A DNA stretch of 64,000 nt. Source: Rhodoferax mekongensis (GTDB lineage: Bacteria > Pseudomonadota > Gammaproteobacteria > Burkholderiales > Burkholderiaceae_C). This document shows, piece after piece, positions 15,535-22,479 of the stretch. The translations under genes were made by a program, and so were the position numbers. The stretch lies in contig NZ_CP132507.1 in NCBI RefSeq assembly GCF_032191775.1, forward strand, positions 521,001 to 585,000, written 5' to 3'. Within the stretch, counting starts at the first letter, position 1, and each line of letters begins with the position of its first letter. Below the pieces are notes generated by a model. It did not search any database. It had not been told where the DNA came from and saw nothing but the letters and a program-made list of their open reading frames with translations.

Positions 15535-16449
15535 TTACAACGCGTTGAGCGGAATACGCAAGTAAGACACGCCGTTGCTGTCGGCGGGCGGCAGTTCGCC
15601 CGCGCGGATGTTGATTTGCACCGAGGGCAGGATGAGGTTGGGCATGGCCAGGCCGGCATCGCGGGTGGTGCGCATGGCCACGAAGTCCTGCTCGCTCACA
15701 CCGTCGCGGATATGGATGTTGCCCGCACGTTGTGCGCCCACGGTGCTTTCCCACGCGGCTTCGCGGCCGGCGGGCGGGTAGTCGTGGCACATGTAGAGGC
15801 GCGTGTCTTCTGGCATGGAGAGCAGGCTGCGCACACTGCGGTACAAGGTGTTGGCATTGCCGCCGGGGAAGTCGCAACGGGCGGTGCCTACATCGGGCAT
15901 GAACAAGGTGTCGCCCACAAACACGGCGTCGGGTTCGCTGCCACCATCCACTTTGAAGGCCATGCAGGCGGGCGTATGACCGGGCACGGCCAATGCCTGC
16001 GCCTGGAGCTCTCCGATGGCAAATGTTTCGTCAGGTGCAAGCAGATAGTCGAACTGGCTGCCATCGGGGTGGAATTCGGGCTCTAGGTTGAAGATGCCTT
16101 TGAACACGTTTTGCACCTGGGTGATGGCGGCCCCTATCGCAATGCGGCCGCCCAGGTGCTTGCGCAGGTAATGCGCCGCCGAGAGGTGGTCGGCATGGGC
16201 ATGGGTTTCCAGAATCCACTGCACGGTCAAGCCCTGCTCTTTGACAAATGCCATCAGTGCATCTGCCGACGTGGTACTGGTGCGGCCAGCCTTGGAGTCG
16301 TAGTCGAGCACCGAGTCGACGATGGCACATTGGCCGCCGGCATGGTCATAGACCACATAGCTCACGGTCCAAGTGGCGGGGTCAAAGAAGGCTTTGATGT
16401 TCGGGGTGGCGCCCGTAGGGGTCGCGGGGGTAGCAGTGGAAGCGGTCAT
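15535..16449 (-). CDS. blh: metallo-beta-lactamase-fold persulfide dioxygenase (ETHE1/Blh type)
   Basis: A 304-residue cytoplasmic MBL-fold enzyme. Metal-site motifs are THAHADHLSAAHYL (about residues 82-95), VPGHTPACM, FVGDTLFMPDVGTARCDFPGG and MCHDYPPAG. This arrangement (THxHADH, GDTLF, CHDY) is that of ETHE1-like enzymes, which oxidise glutathione persulfide to sulfite with one non-haem iron. In Xylella and Agrobacterium, Blh fuses a DUF442 domain to this domain and is controlled by BigR. Here the DUF442 part is a separate gene across the divergent promoter (17866-18213). The start is fixed by AAGGAG (complement of 16456-16461). A hydrolase of the glyoxalase II type is less likely. Confidence 0.88.
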   Translation of the reverse strand: MTASTATPATPTGATPNIKAFFDPATWTVSYVVYDHAGGQCAIVDSVLDYDSKAGRTSTTSADALMAFVKEQGLTVQWILETHAHADHLSAAHYLRKHLGGRIAIGAAITQVQNVFKGIFNLEPEFHPDGSQFDYLLAPDETFAIGELQAQALAVPGHTPACMAFKVDGGSEPDAVFVGDTLFMPDVGTARCDFPGGNANTLYRSVRSLLSMPEDTRLYMCHDYPPAGREAAWESTVGAQRAGNIHIRDGVSEQDFVAMRTTRDAGLAMPNLILPSVQINIRAGELPPADSNGVSYLRIPLNAL

Positions 16450-16491
16450 CGAGAACTCCTTGTAAAGGTCGTTATTTCAATTGCGAAGTAA

Positions 16492-16530
16492 ATAGTTTAT
16501 TGACTTATATATTGTTTGTCAATAAACTAT
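16492..16530. promoter_or_regulatory. perfect 13-bp inverted repeat carrying two overlapping divergent promoters
   Basis: ATAGTTTATTGAC (16492-16504) and GTCAATAAACTAT (16518-16530) are exact inverted copies separated by 13 bases. On the plus strand TTGACT (16500-16505), 17 bases, TAAACT (16523-16528) make a good sigma-70 promoter for the ArsR-type gene. On the minus strand TTGACA (16522-16517), 17 bases, TAAACT (16499-16494) serve the dioxygenase gene. A regulator bound to the AT-rich dyad would close both. The owner is presumably the SqrR/BigR-like protein encoded 29 bases away. Confidence 0.8.
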
Positions 16531-16558
16531 CGACATCGAATGTGAAAGGAGCCTCCTC

Positions 16559-16900
16559 ATGCTGGCTGACACCGCAACCCCCGCCGCCGCTTTGGATCTG
16601 GAGCAACTGCGCCGCTCTGCAGACGCCGCCTGCCGGCTGATGAAAGTGATGTCCAACCCCGACCGCCTGCTGCTGCTGTGCCAGCTCAGCCAAGGCGAAA
16701 AGCGGGTGGGCGAACTCGAAGAACTGGTGGGTATTGCCCAGCCCACCCTGTCGCAACAGCTGAGCGTGTTGCGGGAAGAAGGCCTGGTCACCACCCGACG
16801 GGAAGGCAAATCCATTTACTACGGCATTGACAGCCCGCAGGCGATGGCCGTCATGGGCGTTCTCTACAACCAGTACTGCGGCGCCCCTCAAGGCGAGTAA
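16559..16900 (+). CDS. bigR: SqrR/BigR-type persulfide-sensing ArsR-family repressor
   Basis: A 113-residue winged-helix protein: the recognition helix region is VGIAQPTLSQQLSVLREEGL (residues about 57-76), followed by the wing VTTRREGKSIYYGI. Cysteines fall at positions 41 (LLLLCQLSQGE) and 107 (YNQYCGAP), exactly the numbering of the C41-C107 tetrasulfide pair in Rhodobacter SqrR, and a third Cys lies at 25. The classical metal motif of ArsR (ELCVCDL) is absent. It would repress the divergent dioxygenase and its own downstream permease genes until reactive sulfur cross-links the pair. AAAGGA precedes the ATG by 8 bases. Confidence 0.9.
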   Translation: MLADTATPAAALDLEQLRRSADAACRLMKVMSNPDRLLLLCQLSQGEKRVGELEELVGIAQPTLSQQLSVLREEGLVTTRREGKSIYYGIDSPQAMAVMGVLYNQYCGAPQGE

Positions 16901-16929
16901 GCACTCACAATTTTGAAGGAAATCACACT

Positions 16930-17361
16930 ATGCAAATCGATTGGAACCATTTCACCCCCTGGGCTTCGCTGATCGGGGGCATCCTGCTCGGGCTTGCCGC
17001 CAGCCTTTTCATTCTGGTGAACGGGCGCATTCTGGGCATCAGCGGCATTGTGGGCGGCCTGCTCATGCCACGCGGCGGAGATGCCGCCTGGCGCCTGGCG
17101 TTTGTGCTGGGTCTGGTCGTCGCACCCGCTGTCTATGCGCTGGCAGGCGGCCCGGTGCCTGCGACCGTGGACGCCGGCTGGCTGACCCTGATCGTGGCCG
17201 GCTTGCTGGTGGGCGTAGGCACCCGTTACGGTGCTGGCTGCACCAGCGGCCACGGCGTGTGCGGTTTGTCACGCCTCTCGCCACGTTCCTTGGTCGCCAC
17301 CCTGTCCTTCATGGGCGCGGGCTTTGCGGTTGTGTTTGTCATTCGCCACGTGCTGGCTTGA
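16930..17361 (+). CDS. YeeE/YedE-family sulfur-transport membrane protein, first half
   Basis: A 143-residue membrane protein with four hydrophobic segments and the YeeE/YedE signature GAGCTSGHGVCGLSRLSPRS (about residues 98-117) with conserved cysteines that in this family handle thiosulfate or sulfur. It pairs with the next gene, the two halves corresponding to PmpA and PmpB of the bigR operon. It follows the regulator by 29 bases with its own AAGGA site. The likely role is moving a sulfur species across the inner membrane; direction is unknown. Confidence 0.85.
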   Translation: MQIDWNHFTPWASLIGGILLGLAASLFILVNGRILGISGIVGGLLMPRGGDAAWRLAFVLGLVVAPAVYALAGGPVPATVDAGWLTLIVAGLLVGVGTRYGAGCTSGHGVCGLSRLSPRSLVATLSFMGAGFAVVFVIRHVLA

Positions 17362-17405
17362 GTTGAATCCATTGACGTTGAACTTTTGAATCTGGAGCTG
17401 CAGTT

Positions 17406-17858
17406 ATGAAAAACGCTTTTCACCACCACCGCCTGGCCGAATTCGGCGTGGGCTTGCTGTTCGGCTTGGGCCTGATCCTGGCCGGCATGACCGACCCGTC
17501 CAAGGTTCTGGGCTTTCTGGACTTGGCCGGGTTGTGGGACCCCTCGCTGGCCTTCGTCATGGGCGGCGCCATTCTGGTGAGCCTGGGCGCATTCACCCTG
17601 GCCAAGAAACGTACGACCAGTTTTCTGGGCGGTGCCATGCAACTGCCCACCAGCCGCGACATCGACAAACGCCTGGTGACCGGTAGCCTGCTTTTCGGCG
17701 CGGGCTGGGGCCTGGCCGGCTTCTGCCCCGGACCTGCACTCGTTTCTGTGGGCACCGGCAACCCCAAGGCCGTGGTGTTTGTGCTGGCCATGCTGGCCGG
17801 CATGGCGCTGTTTGAAGTGCTGGAACGTCGCCCCGCTAAACTCGCGCTGAAAGGATAA
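17406..17858 (+). CDS. YeeE/YedE-family sulfur-transport membrane protein, second half
   Basis: A 150-residue membrane protein with four hydrophobic segments. The family motif is seen twice in reduced form: GLGLILAGMTDPSKVLGFLD near the N-terminus and GWGLAGFCPGPALVSVG (about residues 100-116), where the Cys of FCPGP is the conserved one. Together with the preceding gene it should form one YeeE-type transporter, encoded as split halves. It ends 7 bases before the DUF442 gene, completing an operon under the SqrR/BigR-type regulator. Confidence 0.85.
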   Translation: MKNAFHHHRLAEFGVGLLFGLGLILAGMTDPSKVLGFLDLAGLWDPSLAFVMGGAILVSLGAFTLAKKRTTSFLGGAMQLPTSRDIDKRLVTGSLLFGAGWGLAGFCPGPALVSVGTGNPKAVVFVLAMLAGMALFEVLERRPAKLALKG

Positions 17859-17865
17859 AACTGCC

Positions 17866-18213
17866 ATGAGCCTGCCCGTACGTTCCGTCACCCCCGAGTT
17901 TTATGTCGCCGCACAGTTGGCGCCGGCTGACATGGCCGCCGCCGCCGCCATGGGCTTCAAAACAGTGATCAACAACCGCCCCGATATGGAAGGCGGCGCC
18001 GAGCAACCCGCCAGCACCAGCATGCAAGCCGCAGCAGTGGCTGCCGGTTTGAACTACGTATACCTGCCCGTGGTGGCCGGCTCCATCACCCCCGAACAAG
18101 CCGTCGCCATGAAGCAGGCATTGGATGCAGCCCAACAACCGGTGCTGGCTTTTTGCCGCTCGGGCGCACGTTCGACCCAGCTGTTCATGCTGGCGCAGCA
18201 AAGCGCCGCCTGA
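17866..18213 (+). CDS. DUF442/TIGR01244 phosphatase- or rhodanese-like protein
   Basis: A 115-residue cytoplasmic protein matching the DUF442 domain: SVTPEFYVAAQLAPADMAAA at the start, GFKTVINNRPDMEGGAEQP, YVYLPVVAGSITPEQ and the catalytic-type loop AFCRSGARSTQLF (Cys about residue 99). In Blh proteins this domain is fused in front of the MBL persulfide dioxygenase and is thought to transfer sulfane sulfur. Here it is free-standing and last in the operon, immediately before a strong terminator. Confidence 0.85.
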   Translation: MSLPVRSVTPEFYVAAQLAPADMAAAAAMGFKTVINNRPDMEGGAEQPASTSMQAAAVAAGLNYVYLPVVAGSITPEQAVAMKQALDAAQQPVLAFCRSGARSTQLFMLAQQSAA

Positions 18214-18244
18214 TCCGCGCCCATCTGTAGAGCACAAACAAAAA

Positions 18245-18274
18245 GGGCTGCCGGCAATGCCGGCAGCCCTTTTT
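18245..18274 (+). terminator. strong rho-independent terminator
   Basis: An 11-bp perfect stem (GGGCTGCCGGC 18245-18255, GCCGGCAGCCC 18259-18269) with an AAT loop and TTTTT at 18270-18274. The A5 tract before it would also let it work on the opposite strand for the convergent Rrf2 gene. Confidence 0.92.
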
Positions 18275-18275
18275 G

Positions 18276-18324
18276 CTATGTTTTTGCTAGCTGCTAGCGC
18301 ACATCCGCTGGGCGCTAGCAGCCC
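18276..18324. repeat. dispersed palindromic repeat, copy 3
   Basis: CTATGTTTTTGCTAGCTGCT then AGCGCACATCCGCTGGGCGC and TAGCAGC. It lies directly behind the strong terminator and 8 bases from the 3' end of the convergent Rrf2 gene, so both transcripts end in paired structures. Confidence 0.7.
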
Positions 18325-18331
18325 TTTTGGC

Positions 18332-18862
18332 TCAGCGCCCGCCGTTAAACGACAGCGCTTGCCCCAACGCGAACACCGAGTTCGGGGCGGTGGTGCGCAC
18401 AGGGGCCAAAGGCTTGAGCTTTTGCAACACGCCCTTCTTGGCCACTTTGCGTTCCTTGACCGCAAAGCCCTTGGCACGCTGCTCCTCAGCCAGGCTGCGC
18501 AGGGTGATGGTGCGCATGTGCGCCACCACGGTGCTTTGCAGCGCAGCCCACAGGTCGCGGGTCATGTCCTGCGCGCTCTGGGAAGTCTCGCGGCTGGACT
18601 CTTCCTTCTCTTCGATGGCACCAATGATGTCGGCCACGGTGATGCTGTCGCCCCGGAAGCCCAGGGAGTAACCGCCGCCGGGGCCGCGGGTGCTCTCTAC
18701 CAGGCCGTGCTGGCGCAACTTGGCAAACACCTGCTCCAGGTAAGACAGCGAAATGCGGTGCCGGAGTGCGATGTCCTGCAGAGGCACCGGCTGGCCGCTT
18801 TCACGCAAAGCCAGGTCGATCATGGCGGTAATGGCAAAACGTCCGCGGGTACTGAGTCGCAT
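18332..18862 (-). CDS. Rrf2/IscR-like regulator without cluster cysteines
   Basis: A 176-residue protein with the IscR-like N-terminus (MRLSTRGRFAITAMIDLA), winged helix to about residue 85 (SLSYLEQVFAKLRQHGLVESTRGPGGGYSL) and a C-terminal dimerisation helix region. In IscR three Cys near residues 92-104 bind a [2Fe-2S] cluster. Here the equivalent stretch reads EEKEESSRETSQSAQDMTRDLW and the whole protein has no cysteine, so it cannot sense through such a cluster. A Lys-rich tail of about 40 residues extends beyond the family norm. It is divergent from nhaR with a shared AT-rich region. The SD AAAGGAG precedes the start. Confidence 0.85.
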   Translation of the reverse strand: MRLSTRGRFAITAMIDLALRESGQPVPLQDIALRHRISLSYLEQVFAKLRQHGLVESTRGPGGGYSLGFRGDSITVADIIGAIEEKEESSRETSQSAQDMTRDLWAALQSTVVAHMRTITLRSLAEEQRAKGFAVKERKVAKKGVLQKLKPLAPVRTTAPNSVFALGQALSFNGGR

Positions 18863-18924
18863 ACAAGGTCTCCTTTAGTGAACGACTGATAGACCTGAAC
18901 TGTAGGCATGGTTATGCTTCGCGT

Positions 18925-18954
18925 AAATTCGAATTTTGTAAATTTTTAATTCGA
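18925..18954. promoter_or_regulatory. AT-rich operator candidate between the Rrf2 gene and nhaR
   Basis: AAATTCGAATTT (18925-18936) is a perfect 12-bp palindrome, and its ATTCGA (18927-18932) is repeated 22 bases on at 18949-18954, two helical turns apart. The placement, 40-70 bases before the nhaR start, suits LysR-type autoregulation or a site for the divergent Rrf2 protein. Confidence 0.45.
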
Positions 18955-18994
18955 TTTTTTCGTAGTATTTCAGTTTGTATCAGCCGGAGTCCCC

Positions 18995-19888
18995 ATGAAC
19001 TTCAAGCACCTCCACTACTTTTGGGTCACCGCCAAGGCCGGCGGCATCATGCGCGCGGGTGAACAGTTGCACACCACGCCCCAGACGCTGTCGGGCCAGA
19101 TCAAGCTGCTGGAAGACTGGCTGGGCCGCAAGCTCTTCCAGAAAAGCGGCCGCAATCTGGAGCTCACCGAAGACGGCCGGCTGGCGCTGGGCTATGCCGA
19201 CCAGATCTTTACCCTGGGCGCAGAGCTCGAAAACGCGGTGCGCCTGCCGCGCGGCACTAACCGGGTGTTGGACTTCAAGGTGGGGGTGGCCGATTCGGTG
19301 ACCAAGTCCCTCGCGTACCGCTTGCTGGAGCCCGCCCTGACGCTGGACGAACCGGTGCGCATGATTTGCAGCGAGGGCAAGTTCCCCGACTTGCTGGCCA
19401 AGCTGGCGCTCAACCAACTGGACCTGGTGATTGCGGATGAGCCCATGTCCAAGCGCATGAGCGTCAAGGCCTTTAACCACGAGCTGGGCAGCACGCCCAT
19501 GAGCTTCTTTTGCGCGCCGGCGCTGCGCAAGACCCTCAAAGGTGATTTTCCCGAGTGTCTGAACGATGCACCAGTACTCATCCAGGGCGCCCAAGCTTCG
19601 GTGCGCCAGCAGTGGGAGGGCTGGCTCAGCCGCCACCAGCTGCACCCGCGCACCATTGGCGAGTTTGACGATGGCGCGCTCATGACCGCCTTCGGCCGGA
19701 AGGGGCGCGGCGTGTTCATGGCGCCCTCGGTGATGGAGGCCGACATCGTGGAGCAGTTCGGTGTGGAGGTGATTGGCCGCAGCGACGAGCTGGTAGAGGA
19801 ATTCTTTGCCGTCTCGGTGGAGCGGCGCATCACCCACCCCTGCGTGGTGGCGATTACCAAAACCGCGCGGGGCCAATTGTTCAGCTGA
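18995..19888 (+). CDS. nhaR: LysR-family regulator NhaR
   Basis: A 297-residue LysR-type protein with the distinctive NhaR opening MNFKHLHYFWVTAKAGGI and HTH residues TTPQTLSGQIKLLEDWLGRKLFQK (about 27-50). The effector domain contains the family sequence MICSEGKFPDLLAKLALNQLD and the conserved end RITHPCVVAIT. NhaR of E. coli activates the Na+/H+ antiporter nhaA in response to sodium; no antiporter gene is adjacent here, so its targets are uncertain. It has a GGAG site just before the ATG and is followed after about 58 bases by a small membrane protein. Confidence 0.9.
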   Translation: MNFKHLHYFWVTAKAGGIMRAGEQLHTTPQTLSGQIKLLEDWLGRKLFQKSGRNLELTEDGRLALGYADQIFTLGAELENAVRLPRGTNRVLDFKVGVADSVTKSLAYRLLEPALTLDEPVRMICSEGKFPDLLAKLALNQLDLVIADEPMSKRMSVKAFNHELGSTPMSFFCAPALRKTLKGDFPECLNDAPVLIQGAQASVRQQWEGWLSRHQLHPRTIGEFDDGALMTAFGRKGRGVFMAPSVMEADIVEQFGVEVIGRSDELVEEFFAVSVERRITHPCVVAITKTARGQLFS

Positions 19889-19946
19889 TACTGTTCTGTC
19901 ACAGCCGCGTGGACAATGCGGCCTCACTCCTCCACTGAAAGACCGC

Positions 19947-20417
19947 ATGTACGACCTGCTCAAACTCCTGCACCTGATTGCCGCCATCGTCTGGATGGGG
20001 GGCATGACCTTCATGCTGATCGCCCTTCGCCCTGCCACCCTGGCGGTCATGGAGGCCCAACCCCGTGCGGTGCTGATGGCCGCCGTGTGGCAGCGCTTTT
20101 TTGTGGCGGTACTTATCGCGATCGTGGTGCTGCTGGCGACCGGTGGCTACATGTTCGGCGGCTCCATGAAAGCCGCCCGCGAAGCCACCGGCCACGGAGT
20201 AGTGCCCTTGGGCTGGACCGTGATGACCGCACTGGGCGGGCTGATGTTTTTGATTTTCGGGCACATCTACTTTGCGGGTTTTGCCAAGTTCCGCCGCGCG
20301 GTGGCCGCCGCCCAGTGGCCGGTCGCTGCCAAGGCAGCCGGCCAGATTCATTTGCTGGTGGTCACCAACTTTGTGCTCGGCTGGGCTGCGATTGCCGCGG
20401 TCAAGTTGTTGGCGTAA
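19947..20417 (+). CDS. CopD/DUF2269-like small integral membrane protein
   Basis: A 156-residue protein with four hydrophobic helices. The first carries LLKLLHLIAAIVWMGGMTFM, and His residues also fall in the third and fourth helices (FGHIYF, AGQIHLLVV). This pattern of His in a four-helix membrane protein resembles CopD-family or HemJ-like proteins that bind haem or copper. The start at 19947 is chosen because the conserved helix begins there; the open frame upstream runs into nhaR. The function is unknown. Confidence 0.65.
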   Translation: MYDLLKLLHLIAAIVWMGGMTFMLIALRPATLAVMEAQPRAVLMAAVWQRFFVAVLIAIVVLLATGGYMFGGSMKAAREATGHGVVPLGWTVMTALGGLMFLIFGHIYFAGFAKFRRAVAAAQWPVAAKAAGQIHLLVVTNFVLGWAAIAAVKLLA

Positions 20418-20436
20418 CTCACTTTTTCAACTAGCG

Positions 20437-21321
20437 ATGCCAGCCCGACTTCACCCCCTCACCGGCCCAACTTTTAAGCACAGCATTCCTGATCTGCGTG
20501 GTTTAGCCATTGCACTACTGGCCTGCACTGCAGCACTGGGCGCCCACGCGCAGTCTGAAGGCGAGGGAAAAAGCCTGCCGCTGTGGGAGATGGGCGTGTT
20601 TGCCGGCGGAGTCACCACACCCGCCTACCCCGCATCCGTGGAGCGCAACAACCGCGGACTGGTGCTTCCGGTACTGGTGTACCGCGGCGAGATCTTCCGG
20701 GCCGAGCGCGGCAATGTGGGTGCGCGGCTGGTGCACACCGAGGACACCGAGTTCGACATCGGATTTGCGGCCTCGCTGCCGGCCAGCTCCAACGACATAG
20801 CCGCCCGTCAAGGCATGCCGGACCTCGGCACGCTGGTGGAATTCGGCCCCCGGCTGAAGACTGTGCTGGCCCGGCCCAACGCATACAGCCTGGTGCGCTT
20901 TGAGCTGCCGGTGCGCAGCGTGATTGAGGTGCAAGGCGGCCTGCGCAGCCAGGGCCTGGCCATAGAACCCGAGCTCACATGGGCCACCCGGGTACCGGGA
21001 ACTGCGTGGGGCTTGTCTACCAGCGCCAGCCTGATCTTCGGGGATGACCGGCTTAACCGCTACTTTTACGGCGTGCCGGCCGACTTGGCCACCGCCGATC
21101 GCCCGGCTTATGAAGCCAAGGCCGGCCTGATAGCGTCGCGCCTCACACTGATGGCTTCCCGCAGCTTGGGGCCCGATGTGCGGGTCTTCGGCTTTATGCG
21201 CGCGGAAAGCTATGCCGGCAGTGCCAACGCGGGCAGCCCCCTGTACTTGCGCAGCACCGGTACCTCGGCAGGCTTGGGCTTGAACTGGACGCTGGGCCGC
21301 TCGGAAGCCCGGGCACGCTAA
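20437..21321 (+). CDS. mipA: MipA/OmpV-family outer-membrane protein
   Basis: A 294-residue protein with a signal sequence (hydrophobic residues about 22-35, ending GAHAQ) and a beta-barrel pattern. The family features are LWEMGVFAGGVTTPAYPAS at the start of the mature part, GLVLPVLVYRGEIFRAERG, and the late YFYGVPADLATADRPAYEAKAG motif. It ends TSAGLGLNWTLGRSEARAR, lacking the aromatic terminal residue usual for outer-membrane barrels. MipA proteins are outer-membrane scaffolds implicated in peptidoglycan enzyme binding and antibiotic interactions. The precise start (20437) is the only ATG that keeps a plausible signal sequence. Confidence 0.8.
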   Translation: MPARLHPLTGPTFKHSIPDLRGLAIALLACTAALGAHAQSEGEGKSLPLWEMGVFAGGVTTPAYPASVERNNRGLVLPVLVYRGEIFRAERGNVGARLVHTEDTEFDIGFAASLPASSNDIAARQGMPDLGTLVEFGPRLKTVLARPNAYSLVRFELPVRSVIEVQGGLRSQGLAIEPELTWATRVPGTAWGLSTSASLIFGDDRLNRYFYGVPADLATADRPAYEAKAGLIASRLTLMASRSLGPDVRVFGFMRAESYAGSANAGSPLYLRSTGTSAGLGLNWTLGRSEARAR

Positions 21322-21330
21322 TAACCAATT

Positions 21331-21352
21331 TAGGTGGCATGCAGGCCACCTA
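21331..21352 (+). terminator. hairpin after mipA
   Basis: TAGGTGGC and GCCACCTA form an 8-bp stem with an ATGCAG loop 10 bases after the mipA stop. No T tract follows, so it may be a weak terminator or a 3' stabilising hairpin. Confidence 0.4.
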
Positions 21353-21375
21353 TAGATGGTTTATCGCATAAACAA

Positions 21376-21394
21376 ACAACGAAGTATTCGTTGT
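21376..21394 (+). promoter_or_regulatory. perfect 8-bp dyad in the sbp upstream region
   Basis: ACAACGAA (21376-21383) and TTCGTTGT (21387-21394) are exact inverted copies with a 3-base spacer, about 85-100 bases before the sbp start. The position suits an activator site such as CysB, although CysB sites are usually less symmetrical. It may instead be an RNA hairpin. Confidence 0.4.
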
Positions 21395-21477
21395 GGTTTG
21401 CACCCCGCATCCCCAAAATCGGGTTTCACCGACTCAACGGTCGCAGCTTCGCGGCCATTTCAATATTTGGAGCCGAC

Positions 21478-22479
21478 ATGAATTTCAAACAAAAAACGAC
21501 TCTGGCGCTCGCCGCACTTGCGCTGACCGCTAGCAATTTGGTAGCAGCCCAGACGACGCTGCTCAATGTGTCTTACGACGTGGCGCGCGAGTTTTACAAA
21601 GACATCAACACCGCCTTCATTGCCAACTACAAGAAAACCACCGGCAAAGACATCAAGATCGACCAGAGCCACGCCGGCTCCAGCGCCCAGGCCCGCGCCG
21701 TGAACGATGGCCTCGACGCTGACGTGGTCACCATGAACACCACCACCGACGTGGACTTCCTGGCCGGTACCGGTGTGGTGGCCAAGGACTGGGCCAAGAA
21801 GTTCCCCAACAACGCAGCACCCACCAGCTCCACCATGTTGTTCCTGGTGCGCAACGGCAACCCCAAGGGCATCAAGGACTGGGATGACCTGGTCAAGCCC
21901 GGCGTGCAGGTGGTTGTGGTCAACCCCAAAACCGGCGGCAATGGCCGCATGGCCTACTTGGCCGCTTGGGGCCAGGTACGCAAGAAGGGCGGCACCGACG
22001 CCCAGGCTTTGGACTTTGTCTCCAAACTGTACAAAAACGTGCCGGTGCTCGCCAAAGGCGGTCGTGACGCAACCACGATCTTCCTGCAACGCAACATCGG
22101 CGATGTGCTGATCACCTTCGAATCCGAAGTGGTGTCCGTAGACAAGGAGTTCGGCGCCGGCAAGGTCGATGCCATTCACCCCGGCATCTCCATCGTGGCG
22201 GAAAACCCCGTGGCGGTGGTTGAGCGCACGGTGGCCAAGAAAGGCACTGCAGAGCAAGCCCGCGCTTACCTGAATTTCCTGTACACCGACGAGGGCCAGG
22301 AAATTGCAGCCCAGCATGCTATCCGCCCCAGCAACCCGGCCATCCTGAAGAAGTACGCCAGCACCTTCAAGCCAATCACGCTGTTCCGTGCGGAAGAATT
22401 TTTCGGCTCCTTTGCTGAAGCGCAAAAAGTGCACTTCAACGACGGCGGCCAGTTCGACAAGCTCTACACCGTCAAGTAA
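21478..22479 (+). CDS. sbp: periplasmic sulfate-binding protein
   Basis: A 333-residue binding protein with a signal peptide (MNFKQKTTLALAALALTASNLVAAQ) and the family sequence NVSYDVAREFYKDINTAF followed by QSHAGSSAQARAV, the sulfate-contact loop. The late VVERTVAKKGTAEQARAYLNFLY is also typical. It delivers sulfate (or thiosulfate; CysP is a close alternative) to CysTWA, whose genes follow with no gap: the stop TAA is directly followed by the ATG of cysT. The start is the ATG at 21478, where the signal peptide begins. It is expected to be CysB-activated. Confidence 0.93.
   Translation: MNFKQKTTLALAALALTASNLVAAQTTLLNVSYDVAREFYKDINTAFIANYKKTTGKDIKIDQSHAGSSAQARAVNDGLDADVVTMNTTTDVDFLAGTGVVAKDWAKKFPNNAAPTSSTMLFLVRNGNPKGIKDWDDLVKPGVQVVVVNPKTGGNGRMAYLAAWGQVRKKGGTDAQALDFVSKLYKNVPVLAKGGRDATTIFLQRNIGDVLITFESEVVSVDKEFGAGKVDAIHPGISIVAENPVAVVERTVAKKGTAEQARAYLNFLYTDEGQEIAAQHAIRPSNPAILKKYASTFKPITLFRAEEFFGSFAEAQKVHFNDGGQFDKLYTVK

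Noticed and set aside
15535..16449. Glyoxalase II for the MBL-fold gene
   Set aside because: The THAHADH, GDTLF and CHDY motifs and the SqrR/BigR context fit persulfide dioxygenases better.
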